From contig JAFKAC010000004.1 of NCBI GenBank assembly GCA_025766275.1, forward strand, positions 992,001 to 1,056,000: a DNA stretch of 64,000 bases, given 5' to 3'. Below the pieces are notes generated by a model that saw nothing but the letters and a program-made list of their open reading frames with translations, was not told the DNA's origin and did no database searches. The DNA comes from Lactarius indigo. Its lineage: Eukaryota > Basidiomycota > Agaricomycetes > Russulales > Russulaceae. Positions 11,157 through 22,339 of the stretch are shown here, piece by piece. The position numbers were made by a program, and so were the translations under genes. Every line of letters begins with the position of its first letter. The stretch's first letter is position 1.

Positions 11157-12966
11157 CTACTCCTCACGACGTGCCCAGGTGTTCATCGGAAGCTGCGTGG
11201 AGACACCCAACTCTACGCATAGCACACCAAGGAATACGATGTACGCAAAGTTTCCGCCCAGCACGTTTTGTGTCAGCGAGAACGCAAATAACCAGTCCGC
11301 CGCAGCTGGTCCAACAGCGCTCACAACCGAGTTCACCACATGAGCAAGACCAAAAATGGCGCCAAGAGACCGTCTGTTAGGAGCGGCCGATGAAAAGTAC
11401 ATGTTCACTGCACCTGAATGACCCCACATTCGTCGTGAGTGTCTGCATGTGACCTGAAAATGCATGGGAGTAAAACGAAAACTTACTGTATGCCATATCG
11501 AAAACGCACAGCGACGACATCTGCAAGATTATGAGCAGCCATACGATGAAGTTTGGGCCACCACTGGCCACGGCCAAATTTTCGAAGGGGAAGAGAGTAT
11601 AGATCACGGCGCACGAAGCGATGCTGGAAACGAAGACTCGGCGAAGACCAAATCGGCTGACAAAGTGCGAAAAGAAAATGAATTGGAAGAAGCCGCCCAT
11701 CCCCCCGTATAAAGACAGCCCCAAGCCAATGAATGCCGGACTCAGGTTGAGCCCACCATACTCGACCGGTGTCGACCACACAAGCGGAATATATGACATC
11801 GCTACACCATTGAGCAGCGCGAGTAGCGCATAATTGGCAGTAGTAATGGCAACTGGCTTGGTGAGCACAGAACGCAGCGGTAGTGGCTTGTTCGATTCGT
11901 TTGATGACATATCGAGATCTGGACTATTGCGGTCTTCTTCTCCCTGAGGGGTATAGGAGTCGGGTCTTGCAAGCTGGAGCCTCACTGAGGGCCTCGAAAC
12001 CAATGTCTGAGCGGCGTCACTGTACGTCCCTCTTCAAAAGGTAGGAAAAGAACCTACCTCTTCCAAATACAATCCCGTAATGATCGACGAAAGACACGTA
12101 AATGTAGCAGCTACGAGACATGGTAGGAAGTATGGGTGGTCCGCCCAGAAAGGGTGGGAGAAAATATATGGCCAGCGATCTTGTGGGCGTGACAAGACAC
12201 CACCGACCAAGGGGCTGAAGGAATTTTGGAAGTCGGTTAAAGACCGATGGAAAGTAAGACACGACGGACCCAATCACATGTCCGAGTGACCACGCCACCG
12301 GTAGCATCGAAAACCCTTGTGCAATATTCGTCTCGTCCGTGAGTTCGGCCGTCATACTTTTGATGACGCCGATGTGTCCCGTCACCGCGCCATGCAGGGA
12401 CCGGCTGTGATCCTCAGCTCAGTCGGCTCCCGAGGGTGTGCGTAGCGAAGTACCTTAAGACAAGCGCCAAAAAGGACCGGGACAAACCAAACAGGAGAAG
12501 CGAAAGAGTTGAGCCCAAGAGGCACGCCAAAAGAACTGGCTTGCGTCCGACGTGGTCGGACAGACGGTTCCATTGGAATGAGGTGGCGGCCGCAAATACA
12601 TAATAAAGAGACGCCTATCACGAAAGTTTGGCACATATCCACCACTCTTTTAGAGAAAAGGAAGACGCACTATGATTCCCGTGTAGTACCCGACTTTCCG
12701 TGCATCACCACCGACTTCCGGAAGCTCTCTCAAGAGCTGAAAACAGTGTTCAGCACTGATAGGCAGGGCTAAGGAATGCACTGAACCTGGTTGAGATAAG
12801 GACTGATGGAGTTGGAGAGGATGGACTCGGCGAGCCATGCTGTGAGGAGGATGGAGATCTGGGCCGTTGGCAGCGGTGTCTGAGTCGATTTCAAGTCTTC
12901 TTGGTTTGGGAGGAAGGGTGTCTCTTCATCGTTTTCGCGGTCATCTTCAGACCTTGTGAGAGACAT
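11157..12966 (-). CDS. MFS transporter copy 1 (DHA1-type)
   Basis: Major facilitator of the 12-helix proton-antiporter type, resembling fungal general-substrate transporters and plant ZIFL/bacterial TetA-like exporters. Exon 1 starts at ATG 12966 (MSLTRSEDDREND, then acidic DEETPFLP) and enters helix 1 through PLPTAQISILLTAWLAESI, ending at a donor after YLNQ. Later exons carry LLRELPEVGGDARKVGYYTG, motif A in WNRLSDHVGRKPVLL (near 12540-12575), HGAVTGHIGVIKSMTAELTD, and GGVLSRPQDRW with PFW before helix 6. The central loop is polar (GEEDRNSPDLDMSS) and ends at KPLPLRSVL before helix 7. The last exon has SSAAPNRRSLGAIFG and stops after NTWARREE. About 500 residues after splicing; no disabling change seen. 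MFS1 is the copy nearest the intact P450 and shares its upstream blocks with copies 3 and 5. Confidence 0.88.
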
Positions 12967-13014
12967 TGACTATGGGGTCGGGTGCTTGAGATGATGAGTT
13001 TCAGTGTTCAACGG

Positions 13015-13200
13015 AGATGGCCGCCAAAACCACCTCGCTGACAGATTTGTGCGGTCTTCTGCTAGTGGAAGTAAGGGGAAGAGCGTCACATGAACTACAC
13101 CAACAAAATGGGTTTTCCTTTGGTGACTGTCACTTGGACCGTCATCTACGTAATAGGCGTGGGAGTTTGAAACCGCGCCGCTCATCCGCCAGTTTGAAAT
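13015..13200 (-). promoter_or_regulatory. Conserved upstream blocks of MFS1
   Basis: Three blocks recur upstream of several array members: a CCGCCA...GGAAGTAAGGG...GCGTCAC block (13018-13089 here), TCACTTGGACCGTCATC (13130-13146), and CCGCGCCGCTCATCCGCCA with TTTGAAAT (13173-13200). Order and spacing match copies 3 and 5. The blocks could be promoter elements or plain duplication remnants. Confidence 0.5.
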
Positions 13201-13693
13201 CTCAAAGCGGGATTCGCCGCGTCCAAAATTTCAAACTGGAATGTAGCATGAACCTCCAACCGTCTCGCAGCGACCTCTGTATCTACAATGCCGATGTCTG
13301 AATCTGACTCGTTGTCAAGAGCTGCAGAAAATTCTGGTCCTAGTGGTCGCTTTATTTTAATGTAGACCTACCTCGTCATTCGATCGCCACTGGCAGTCTG
13401 GCAGAGAAGTGCTACTATAAAACTGACTGCATGGAACGCGCCATAGGTTGTCGCACGCCTCAAACTCTCTGTCAAACTAGGGTGATAGACGCGAGGAAAA
13501 TCTTCCTTGGGTTCGTGCAGCCGCACAGCTACTGTAGACCGCGACGGACCCGAACTCGGTTCACATGAGGAGAGTCAAGTTGTAGCACATCCCCTTCCCG
13601 TGGCTGTGACCGTCGAACGGTCGCTACAGACACTGACCAAATATATAATACATCGACCAACCATCTACCTATCTGGTATAAGTACCCCTTAGG
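13201..13693. other. Intergenic region between MFS1 and MFS2
   Basis: No gene seen. The stretch around 13430-13550 (GCGAGGAAAATCTTCC-like core) recurs at about 26.36, 28.99, 31.21 and 34.17 kb, always downstream of an MFS copy, so it is part of the amplified unit. Confidence 0.55.
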
Positions 13694-15517
13694 TTACTCC
13701 TCACGATGTGCCCCGGGCCAGGTGTTCTTCGGGAGCTGTGTGGACACACCCAACTCAACACACACCACACCAAGGAGTACAATATACGCAAATTTTCCTC
13801 CCAGCACGTTATGCGTCAGGGAGAATGCATATAACCAGTCCGCGGAAGCCGCCCCAACAGCGCTCAGGATCGAGGTCGCCACGTGCGAAAGACCATACAC
13901 GGCGCCAAGCGACCGCTTGTTGGGAGCGGCGGACGAAACGTACATGTTCATTGCACCTGATTGACCCCATGAGCGTCGTTAGTGTCCGCATGAGTTAAGA
14001 AATGTATGGGTAAGAACTTACTGTATGCCATATCGAAAACGCACAATGACGACATCTGCAAAATCATGAGCAGCCATACGGCCAGATTTGGGCCACCACC
14101 GCCGACGACCATGACTAAGTTTTCGAATGGGAAAAGAGCATAGGTCACAGCGCACGCAACGATGCTAAGTACGAAGACACGGCGCAGACCGAAACGGCTG
14201 ACGAAGCGCGAAAAGAAAGTGAACTGAAAGATGCCGTCCATGCCCCCGTACACGGATAACCCCAAGCCAATGGATGCCGGACTCAAGTTGAGCCCACCAT
14301 TCTCGACTGGTGTCGACCACACGAGCGGGATGTACGTCACCGCTACCGTGCTGAGCAGCGCGGTCATCCCGTAATTGGCAACAGTAACGACAACTGGCTT
14401 CGTGAGTACTGAACGCAGTGGGAGTGGCTTGTCCGGTTCGTCTGGTGTCAAATATAGACCCAGACTATTGCCTGCTTCTTCTCCCTGAGGAACATCATAG
14501 TTGAGTCTTGCATGCGGGAGTTTCTCTGAGGACCTTGAATTCAACGTCTGGGCGGCGTCATCGTACGGCTCTCATCAAGTAGTAAAGAAAGAAAACAAAC
14601 CTCTTTTAAATACAATCCCGTAATGACGAGCGAAAGACATGAAAATACGGCGGCTACGAGACATGGGAGGAAGTATGGGTAGTTCGCCCAGAAAGGGTGG
14701 GAGAATACATGTGGCCAGCGATCTTGCGGCCGTGACAAGATACCACCAACCAAAGGACTAAGGAATTTGGGAAGTCAGCTAGAAAATTGAAAGAAAGCAG
14801 GATATGACAGACCCAATCACATGTCCGAGTGATTGTGCCATTGGCAACATGGAAAATCCTTGTGCGACATTCGTCTTGTCCGTGAGTTCGGCCGTCATAC
14901 TTTTCACGACGCCAAGGTGTCCCACCATCGCACCATGAAAGCACTGGCTGTTGTCCTCGGGTCAGCCAGTGTACATCACTCCTTGAAGGTGTGAACAGAG
15001 AAGAACCTTAAGACAAGCGCCCAAAAGGAACGAGACAAACCGAATAGGAGAGTCGAAAGAGTTGAGCCCATGAGGCAGGACAGAAGGACGGGCTTGCGTC
15101 CGACGTGGTCGGACAGTCGATTCCACTGGAATGAGGTGACAGCCTCACCCGCACAATAAAGAGACACCTGTCGAGCAGTTTGGTCCACATCCGTTCTTCT
15201 AGAGAAAGCAGCGAGACGTACTATGATCCCTGTGTAGTACCCAACTTTCCGCGCATCGCCACCGACTTCCGGGAGTTCTCCCAAGAGCTGGAAACGGTGT
15301 TCAGCACTGATTTGTAGGCCTAAAAAGCGACCTGTACCTGGTTGAGGTAAGGACCTATGGAGTTGATGAGGATGGACTCTGCGAGCTGCGCTGTGAGGAG
15401 GATGGAGATCTGGGCCGTTGGCAGCGGTGTCTGGGTCAGATTGAAGTCCTCTTGGTCGGAAAGGAGAGGTGTCTCCACATCGACTTCGCGATTGTCTTCA
15501 AACCCTGTGAGAGACAT
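13694..15517 (-). CDS. MFS transporter copy 2
   Basis: Start ATG at 15517 (MSLTGFEDNREVDVETPLL). Exon 1 ends after GPYLNQ; the next exons carry LGELPEVGGDARKVGYYTG and motif A WNRLSDHVGRKPVLL (near 15095-15130). The block after helix 3 is HGAMVGHLGVVKSMTAEL with TDKTN where the others have TDETN. Helix 5-6 signature is GGILSRPQDRWPHVF. The loop between the two halves is GEEAGNSLGLYLTPDEPDK. Helix 7 region reads IPLVWSTPVENGG, with Asn where most copies have Tyr. The last exon ends at KNTWPGAHREE. All exons are open. A full-length LINE lies 384 bp upstream of the start, probably separating this gene from distal promoter sequence. Confidence 0.87.
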
Positions 15518-15885
15518 TTTTGAGTACGATGTGTTTCGGCGTCCACTGGCAAGTTGCCAATACCACTCGGCCAATTATGTATGCCTGCAGGTGGGGGTGA
15601 GGCGGGAAGCGCCACGTCACCATGTCGCCACGAAGAACTGGATTCGCTAGCCCTGAGAAAAAAAAGGGTTCTCTGGAGAGATCCGCTGACTTGTTCGGGA
15701 CGATGATTGTTGTCCCCGCATTGGGCATATCCGAGTCCTCGTGGGTTACTATACTGGCTAGAAGCACGGGATTATCGGTTATCACGGTCGCGGTAACTTA
15801 CAAAGGGGTTCATGCACGTTCACGTGTCAAACGTCGCATTGAGTGGTTCAGCGAGATTCAAAGAGTTGCTGGCACCTTCCGTTTT
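15518..15885 (-). promoter_or_regulatory. Upstream region of MFS2, cut off by a LINE
   Basis: Shares GATGTGTTTCGG near the start and a GTCCCCGCATTGGGCA core (15714-15729) with the region upstream of MFS8 (core near 43073). It ends at the LINE target-site duplication. Confidence 0.5.
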
Positions 15886-15900
15886 GGAACCGAGGTAGTG
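15886..15900. repeat. LINE target-site duplication, 3' side
   Basis: GGAACCGAGGTAGTG, identical to 23678-23692, directly next to the poly-T tail of the element. Confidence 0.95.
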
Positions 15901-16099
15901 TTTTTTTTTGGAGAGCGTTTTATTTCCGGTAACTACCTTGTCCCTAATTACCGAAAATAAGTGCTAGATAGCAGGAGATTTACCATCAGCCCTATCTAGC
16001 CCGCATGTAGCCGGGCCGAAGCCCAGGTGTGAGGGAAGATGCCTTTACGCACGCCCCATGGTGTTTGGGGTAGTGTGGGACTCAGTGCACGTGATCATC

Positions 16100-19000
16100 T
16101 CAGGTCCAGACGCTACGTGCTCTCCTACCCACTAAAACCTCACTGTCTTTCATCCAGTTGGGCGGTAGTTCCCGTTCCCGGCTGAGGGCTTCCTTCCATG
16201 TGCTGTCCACCGACTGCACCATGGCACCACATCTTTTAATCTTTGTCGCGATTATTTTGTCATTTGTGAGTCTCTCGTTGATCACCCTTATCCATCGGTT
16301 CTTAACTTCCTGCGTTGAGTGGGTTTTCAGTTGAATCGATCTCTCGCATCGCAGGACCCAGATTAGGTATGCGGATTCGGAGATTAGGATGTGTAGGAGC
16401 CGGTTCGGGCCAGAGAGGTTAGATTTGCCTCGTCTTTCCTGGTTTTGTTGGTTCTGATTCTCCGGTGGGGTCACAGCGAGGGATCCGCATCCTAGGATCG
16501 TTCCGTAGTCGATCTGGGGCCAGCTGTCATGTGAGTGTGGCCAAGTCACCCGTGCCATTTCCCATATAAGCTTTACCGTTGCGGAGGGGCAGCTTATCAG
16601 TATATGTTCCATTGTCTCCGTCTCGTGGCATTCCGCACACCACTTTCTGTGCTCACTTTCCGGTATGTTTTCCCAGAATTCGCCTAACCTGAAGATTCCG
16701 TGCATCGTTTTGAATAAGTACTGTTGTATCCTTGGTCTGATTTCTCTTTTTCTGATGTTTCTCCAAACCGTTCCAGTCGTTTCCAGTGCCTTGTTGAAGC
16801 GTAGTATCGCTTCTTTCGCGAGGTCAATGTTTCTTGTGGTCGTGGGGCGAGGGTGGGGGGGGGAGCGGTTGCGTATGCCTTTATAGGCGGTAGACTGTGA
16901 TAGCGAGGCTAGTTTCGCCCCCTGGAGGTCGAAGTCTGTCGGGACATCGAGGGGTAGGTCGTCCGGGGTGTCTTTCTCCGCGCCTAACTTTGCTAACTTG
17001 TCGCTCTCTTCGTTTCCTAGAATGCCGTCGTGTCCCTTGACCCATTGGAAGGACGTCGTAGCTGTTCGCCTTTTCAGGAGGTAGGCCGCTCTCTTAAATA
17101 GGTCCGCGTTGCTGATTCCAATCCATCCAGCGTCTTCCCATTTGCTGAGGTTGGTTGTAAGTCCGTCTATGACATATTTTGAATCGGTTTTGATTAGGAT
17201 CGGCCAGAAGTTAGGGATCTTCGCGATTGCCGCGATCACTGCTGCTATTTCGCCAACTTGGTTCGACTGTTTGGGGCCTGGAATCCTTATCGCCTCGTTT
17301 CGTGGGTCCCCTTGACTGATCCATACGCCGCTCCCGCATCTTGCATTCGCTTTACCGTTGTTGAGGCATGCTCCGTCTGTATAGATCGTGACTTTTTGGT
17401 GGCGCAGGTTAAGACCCACCGCATAGAGTCTGCGTGCTGGTATCGGGGCTACCCGCTCCGGGTCGGTGAAGATTCTAAAGCATTCAGTGAGGTCATTTTT
17501 GCACGTTATCGACGGGTCGAAGAGTATTTCTTCGTTCTTTTCCTTAGCCCTTGCATTTTGATTCCTCCGCCGCCGGGTGAGGGAGAGGTTGTCATGTGGG
17601 TCGCCCGGGTTGAGGGGGTTGAGCTTAGGGATGATGTTGTGAATGCGGGTGAGTGCTTCTGCTGCGCACTTGTGTGGGTTTTGGCATCCGTTGACTCTGT
17701 CCAGTATGCAGTCTTCGCAGCCGCAGCGCGGTTCGGTCGTGTGGGGAAGCGCGGAGGTGCGGGGGCGGAGTCTCGCAGAGGTTTTGATTAGGTCTGTCAC
17801 GTTTTTGATGTCGTGGTTCTTTAACAGGCACTTTGACTGACGGTTATTGAGGGTTCTCGGTTTGGACTTGAGGTGGTACCATGCGGGGAGGCTCGCTCGT
17901 AGCGTCGGCGATAGTCGGATTGCAGCCAAACAGGCGCTGTATTTCTTCGCGACTTTCAGCATCCGTGTCGTATCGTGGCCTAGCATGGCCGCCCTCCGGC
18001 CCCTGGTGGGAGGGGGCCAGTTCTGGATGTAGCAGTTCACTAGGGCAAGGGGGGAGAGTCCTGGTGGCGCTGCTGCGCTTATTGTTAGGTTGGTAATTGT
18101 TGCCCAGGTGGGGCGGGAGCTGGAGAAGTTGAGGTACGATTTCAGCCATCCGATTTCTATGGCTTCGTTCCTGGCTCTTATGTCTAGCAGGTCTAGTCCA
18201 CCTTCTTCCAGGGGACTGTGCAGGACCTCCATGGCTATCCGCGATTGTGCCTCTTCCCCCCAGATGAAGTTTCGCAACATTTTGATGAAGGCAGTTTCGA
18301 TGGTCTTTGGCATGCCCTGGGCTTTCGTCAAGAATTGTGTGTGACTGCCGATTATGGCTTGTGCTATTAACCTTTTCCCATATAGCGTTGGGCGCGTCTC
18401 CTCCCAGTTGTCTATCTGTCTTTTAGTTTTATCCAGGATCGGTTCCCAGGGTACCGCCACGTCCGCGTGGTTTCCAAGCCAGGCTCCCAGGATGCGCACC
18501 GCATCACCGTCCTCGGCTATCCGAATATTTCCATCGAGAGGGGTAGCGTCTTCCCTGTTGAGTTTCCTGGTTGTTACGATATTTTGTCTGTGGTTTTCGG
18601 TTCCGATAGGTATGATTTCGGTTTTTTCTATGTTGAATTTTGCGCCGGCTACCCTGCACCATTTACCTAGGATTTGTTCAGCCACGTCAAACTTGTCTCT
18701 CGCGCTTAGGAAGAGGTTCGTGTCGTCCGCGAAGAGAGTGACGATTAACTTATTTGTTAGCCCGGGGATTTGGATGCCTTCCAGTTGGTCCGTGTTCCGG
18801 AGTGTGCATGCGAGGGGTTCTATTGCAAGGTCAAAGAGAGCGCAGGACAGGGGGTCCCCCTGTCTGACTCCTCTCGTTACTCTAAACGGTGAGCTGAAGA
18901 CTCCATTAATGGCTACTTGCGTCTCCGCGTGGCGGTACAGGGATTTGATCGTGCCTATAAACTTCTCCGGCAGGTTGAAGGTTTCCAGCGTCCTCCATAA

Positions 19001-21148
19001 GTAGTCGTGGCGGACCTTGTCGTAAGCCTTCTCCTGGTCTAGGGCTATTATCGCCCCGTTTTCTTCCATTACTTCCGCATAGTTGATGATGGCTTTCGCC
19101 AGTCTGATATGGTCGAAGATGGAGCGTTTCGGGACGAAACCCGCTTGGTCCGGGTGCACTAAGGTGTGTATGGATTCCATCAGTTGGAGGGCCATCGCCT
19201 TGGTTAGGAGTTTGTAGTCCGTGTTGAGCAGTGTTATTGGACGGTAATTGCTTATTTCTGACGGATCTTTTTTCTTAAAGATTGGGCACATCCAGCCCAG
19301 GGAGAAGCCCGATTTTTCGTCAACACCGTGCTCCTGAATGTCTTGGAAGACGATTGTGAGTACATTGATTATGTCAAACCCACGGGTCCCTGCTTGCGTG
19401 GCGCCATCGTTCAGATCTTTCAGGGTTTTCCATAGTTCGTAGGTGCACCCGTCCATTCCAGGGGCTGAGCCGTTTTTTGATAGGTGGAGAGCTCTTTCGA
19501 CAAGGCCTGGGGTTATCTTCCAGTTTTCGTCTCTTTCTGGGGAGTTGGGGAGCTTTTGTTCCCGTGGGATTTCCCGGAGGGTCACTGCTAGTTCCTCTTC
19601 GTACTCTGCAGCGTCTTGCAGTGGGTCGATGCCTTGTTTCTGTAGGTTCTCATGGTAGTCTCGGGCTAGCTTCACCATTCTTTTGGTGTTCCGTTCAAAT
19701 TGTGGGGGGGTTGAGTCGGGGATCCGGAGGCGGCGTATGTAGTCTCTCGGGTTTTTCTTTTTACATTGGGCTGACCATATTCCTCCAAGCCGTTCCCCAT
19801 GGTTCGCGGACATAGCTTTGTAGTATCTTTTGCTGCTGGCGGCATCTATCTTTTCTAGGTGGGCTAATTCACTCGCAAGGAAGGCTTCATTTGCTCTGAG
19901 GGGATCGTTCGTATCCATCTCCGGGTCGTTCGCTAGGCTCCTTATGTCTTTTTTTAGGTTTTCTCTCATCGTGTTGCGTCTATCTTGTGAAGCCCTGTGT
20001 TTCTTTTTTAGTAGGTCACATATTTCCGTTTTAAACGTTTTCCAAAGAAGCTGGGGGTTCCTTTCGCTGCGCGGTAGGTCGTTTCTTTGTAGTTCTGACA
20101 GCTCGTCCTCCAGTACCTTACCTTTCCTCTCTATTTCCGCTAGGGACTTTTTATCGTTTAGCATGTAGTCCTTCAATGACCAGCGACCGTGTCCGATTAC
20201 TGGGGCTTCTGTGGGTGCGTATTTCACCATGGCGATCCAGTGGTCCATTGGTACTGGAGTATGAGCTATTTTCCATTCATAGGTGAGTTCGGCGGTTCGT
20301 CTCGCCGCGTATATTCTATCGATGCGGGAGTGTATTTGTCGGCCGCTTACATTGGCTCTGTAGGTGAAGCACCTTTCCGTGGGGTTGTAGTGTCTCCAAG
20401 TGTCTTCTAGTTCGTTCCTGTGTCGGAGGTCTCTCAGCGCTTCGACAGCGTTAGCGTCATCTTGGTGAGCTGGGGCGCGGTCTATCGGGTCTTCTACCAT
20501 GTTAAAGTCCCCTAGCAGGAAGTTGGGGGGGCCGAGGCCGTAGTCCTGTCTTGCGGCGTCTACTCTTTCCCAGAAGGTGGGGTGTTCTAACTTATTGTTG
20601 GGGGCGTAAACGTTAATTAGTGTCGTTGATTCGGATTCCAGCCATTCGATTTTAAGGGCTAGCGCTCGTCCTTCAATCAGTTCGCTCACTGTGCATCTCC
20701 TCGGTTGGATCAAGGTTTTATTAATGATGAATGCTACGCCTGCGGATGCACGGGGGGTTTCTGGGTGGGGGGACAGTAGGATCTCTATTTTGCGGCCGAA
20801 GCAGTCCCTGACGTTTCGCAGGAGTTCTGCATCCATGTGTGTTTCTTGTACCGCGAGGATTGCTATGTTGTAAGTGTTAAGGGTCTTGTTAATCATCGAC
20901 CATTTCTCTATGCCGCTCATGTTGTTCGCTGGTGCTGCGAATCCATTAAGGTTTAGGGACGCTATGTTAATATTGGCCTTTCGTTTAAGTGCGTTTTGGG
21001 CAGTGAAGGGTACGGGTTGGTTGTTATTGGCAGGGCGGCGCGGGTGGGCGCTTGTACGTCTCCTGCTTCGGTTTTGCGCCAGCCTACCCTGGGGTAGGTC
21101 GGCAGTGGGCAGAGGCAGAGGGCGATGGGGGGGAGTGGGGGGGGGCAT
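16100..21148 (-). CDS. LINE ORF2: AP endonuclease, reverse transcriptase, RNase H
   Basis: 1682 residues, uninterrupted. Endonuclease domain at residues ~55-340 with NIASLNLNGF, AVQETHMD, LLGDFNMVED (GDFN at 213-216), SRIDRIYAARR and PMDHW. Reverse transcriptase at ~560-900 with YRPITLLNTDYKLLTKAM, DQAGFVPKRSIFDHI, ALDQEKAYDKV, RGVRQGDPLS and the catalytic FADD at 806-809. RNase H at ~1250-1390 with YTDGAC (1256-1261), GEIAA, KTDSKYVIDG and a C-terminal WVKGHDGILGNEESDKLA; all four acidic positions are present. A C-terminal Cys/His-containing tail (CAECHETETMEHILISC) follows, as in many LINEs. It nicks target DNA and copies its RNA. Every catalytic motif is intact, so the enzyme could be active. 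Confidence 0.95.
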   Translation of the reverse strand: MPPPTPPHRPLPLPTADLPQGRLAQNRSRRRTSAHPRRPANNNQPVPFTAQNALKRKANINIASLNLNGFAAPANNMSGIEKWSMINKTLNTYNIAILAVQETHMDAELLRNVRDCFGRKIEILLSPHPETPRASAGVAFIINKTLIQPRRCTVSELIEGRALALKIEWLESESTTLINVYAPNNKLEHPTFWERVDAARQDYGLGPPNFLLGDFNMVEDPIDRAPAHQDDANAVEALRDLRHRNELEDTWRHYNPTERCFTYRANVSGRQIHSRIDRIYAARRTAELTYEWKIAHTPVPMDHWIAMVKYAPTEAPVIGHGRWSLKDYMLNDKKSLAEIERKGKVLEDELSELQRNDLPRSERNPQLLWKTFKTEICDLLKKKHRASQDRRNTMRENLKKDIRSLANDPEMDTNDPLRANEAFLASELAHLEKIDAASSKRYYKAMSANHGERLGGIWSAQCKKKNPRDYIRRLRIPDSTPPQFERNTKRMVKLARDYHENLQKQGIDPLQDAAEYEEELAVTLREIPREQKLPNSPERDENWKITPGLVERALHLSKNGSAPGMDGCTYELWKTLKDLNDGATQAGTRGFDIINVLTIVFQDIQEHGVDEKSGFSLGWMCPIFKKKDPSEISNYRPITLLNTDYKLLTKAMALQLMESIHTLVHPDQAGFVPKRSIFDHIRLAKAIINYAEVMEENGAIIALDQEKAYDKVRHDYLWRTLETFNLPEKFIGTIKSLYRHAETQVAINGVFSSPFRVTRGVRQGDPLSCALFDLAIEPLACTLRNTDQLEGIQIPGLTNKLIVTLFADDTNLFLSARDKFDVAEQILGKWCRVAGAKFNIEKTEIIPIGTENHRQNIVTTRKLNREDATPLDGNIRIAEDGDAVRILGAWLGNHADVAVPWEPILDKTKRQIDNWEETRPTLYGKRLIAQAIIGSHTQFLTKAQGMPKTIETAFIKMLRNFIWGEEAQSRIAMEVLHSPLEEGGLDLLDIRARNEAIEIGWLKSYLNFSSSRPTWATITNLTISAAAPPGLSPLALVNCYIQNWPPPTRGRRAAMLGHDTTRMLKVAKKYSACLAAIRLSPTLRASLPAWYHLKSKPRTLNNRQSKCLLKNHDIKNVTDLIKTSARLRPRTSALPHTTEPRCGCEDCILDRVNGCQNPHKCAAEALTRIHNIIPKLNPLNPGDPHDNLSLTRRRRNQNARAKEKNEEILFDPSITCKNDLTECFRIFTDPERVAPIPARRLYAVGLNLRHQKVTIYTDGACLNNGKANARCGSGVWISQGDPRNEAIRIPGPKQSNQVGEIAAVIAAIAKIPNFWPILIKTDSKYVIDGLTTNLSKWEDAGWIGISNADLFKRAAYLLKRRTATTSFQWVKGHDGILGNEESDKLAKLGAEKDTPDDLPLDVPTDFDLQGAKLASLSQSTAYKGIRNRSPPHPRPTTTRNIDLAKEAILRFNKALETTGTVWRNIRKREIRPRIQQYLFKTMHGIFRLGEFWENIPESEHRKWCAECHETETMEHILISCPSATVKLIWEMARVTWPHSHDSWPQIDYGTILGCGSLAVTPPENQNQQNQERRGKSNLSGPNRLLHILISESAYLIWVLRCERSIQLKTHSTQEVKNRWIRVINERLTNDKIIATKIKRCGAMVQSVDSTWKEALSRERELPPNWMKDSEVLVGRRARSVWT

Positions 21149-21293
21149 TCGGTAGGAGGAGGAAGAAGAAATCTATTTCTTCGCTACTTAAGTAGCGGTC
21201 CCTTGCCGGTTCCTACTTGTCGTAGGGGGGGACAGGCGGTATTGTCTACGTGTCACACAGGTGGACCTGGGTGGTCCCTACGTGGTAACTATG

Positions 21294-22184
21294 TTAAAAT
21301 CTAACTGAACGGCCATTTTGGCCTCTAAATCTGTCTCCTCTCCCGCGTGTTCCGTTTTGGTCGCGTTGTCTCTTGGGGCTGTTCCAGCCCTCGATGGCTG
21401 GGAAGGGGCAGAGTCCGCGGGGGTGGTCGATGCCGTGGCATATGCCGCAGTGGTATGGCCTCGGGTCTATGAAACCCAGGCCGTGCATGGGGGAGCCGTA
21501 GGTGCGGGAAACGAGGTAGTTTCTGAGTCCTATCCAAATGTCATCGTTTTGAATGTACCTGCCTATTCCATACACATTGAATCGGGGCATCAGGGTGTCG
21601 CCGGTGTCTCTGACGTCGAGGCGGAGAATGTGTAGGGAGCTAAGGAAGTCTTGCGCGGACAGGTAGGTTTCTCGTCTTACGTCATCCGGCAGGGGGCTTA
21701 TTAGGTCAGCGATGAAGGCGCGCGTTTCGTCGTCGGACCACACTCGTTCGACGATCTCCCATACTCCAGTGTCTACGAGGGTGGAGAATCCTTTGATCGA
21801 GAAGACAAAACCAGGGCAGGGTGGGCAGAGGTCGGTGACATGGAAGGTGATGGCTTGTGAGGACCAGACTCTGCGTTGGAGCAGGAGTTCTTGCTGTTCA
21901 GTGGTGAGGTTATAGATTAGGAATGTCGTTGGGGTGCGGTCCTTCCTAATGGCTTCTTCACTAGGCTTGGGGGCAGAGACACCAATGGTTTGGGATCCGG
22001 TGATTTCTGTGACTGCTGTGAAAATCCTGTTTTTGATGTTTTCATGGAGGTCGGGGAATCTGGCTTCGTTGTCAAAGGGGTGTGCAAGGAGCTTTTCACC
22101 TTCTGCTTGTTCCCAGATTGTGATCAGGTCGAGGTCGATGTGTTCGAGGGCAGCCATAGGGCTTGTAGTATGGATGAGTGGCAT
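21294..22184 (-). CDS. LINE ORF1: Gag-like protein with CCHC knuckle
   Basis: 296 residues from ATG 22184. The C-terminal part has CGICHGIDHPRGLC (residues ~246-259), a C-x2-C-x4-H-x4-C zinc knuckle, then a basic RG-rich tail (RGRGDRFRGQNGR). The middle resembles the nucleic-acid-binding core of LINE ORF1 proteins. The frame stays open upstream of the ATG to about 22330, past codons reading SGKPSPRNPIDKYTK. This suggests that the real protein starts further upstream and joins the proline-rich frame there through a shift in a C run. Confidence 0.85.
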   Translation of the reverse strand: MPLIHTTSPMAALEHIDLDLITIWEQAEGEKLLAHPFDNEARFPDLHENIKNRIFTAVTEITGSQTIGVSAPKPSEEAIRKDRTPTTFLIYNLTTEQQELLLQRRVWSSQAITFHVTDLCPPCPGFVFSIKGFSTLVDTGVWEIVERVWSDDETRAFIADLISPLPDDVRRETYLSAQDFLSSLHILRLDVRDTGDTLMPRFNVYGIGRYIQNDDIWIGLRNYLVSRTYGSPMHGLGFIDPRPYHCGICHGIDHPRGLCPFPAIEGWNSPKRQRDQNGTRGRGDRFRGQNGRSVRF

Positions 22185-22339
22185 TCCGGAGTCGGGGCTC
22201 TTTGTGTACTTGTCAATTGGGTTTCTGGGGGAGGGTTTGCCTGATAAGTGGGTTTGTCTCCCGGCGGCCGCTTCAAGTCGGGCGCGCAGGGAGAGGGGGT
22301 TCGGGGCTACGCCCGAGACCTCGGGCTGGGAGGGGTTTT

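Noticed and set aside
17258..19004. Plus-strand open frames inside the LINE
   Set aside because: They are mirror frames of the intact ORF2 on the minus strand.
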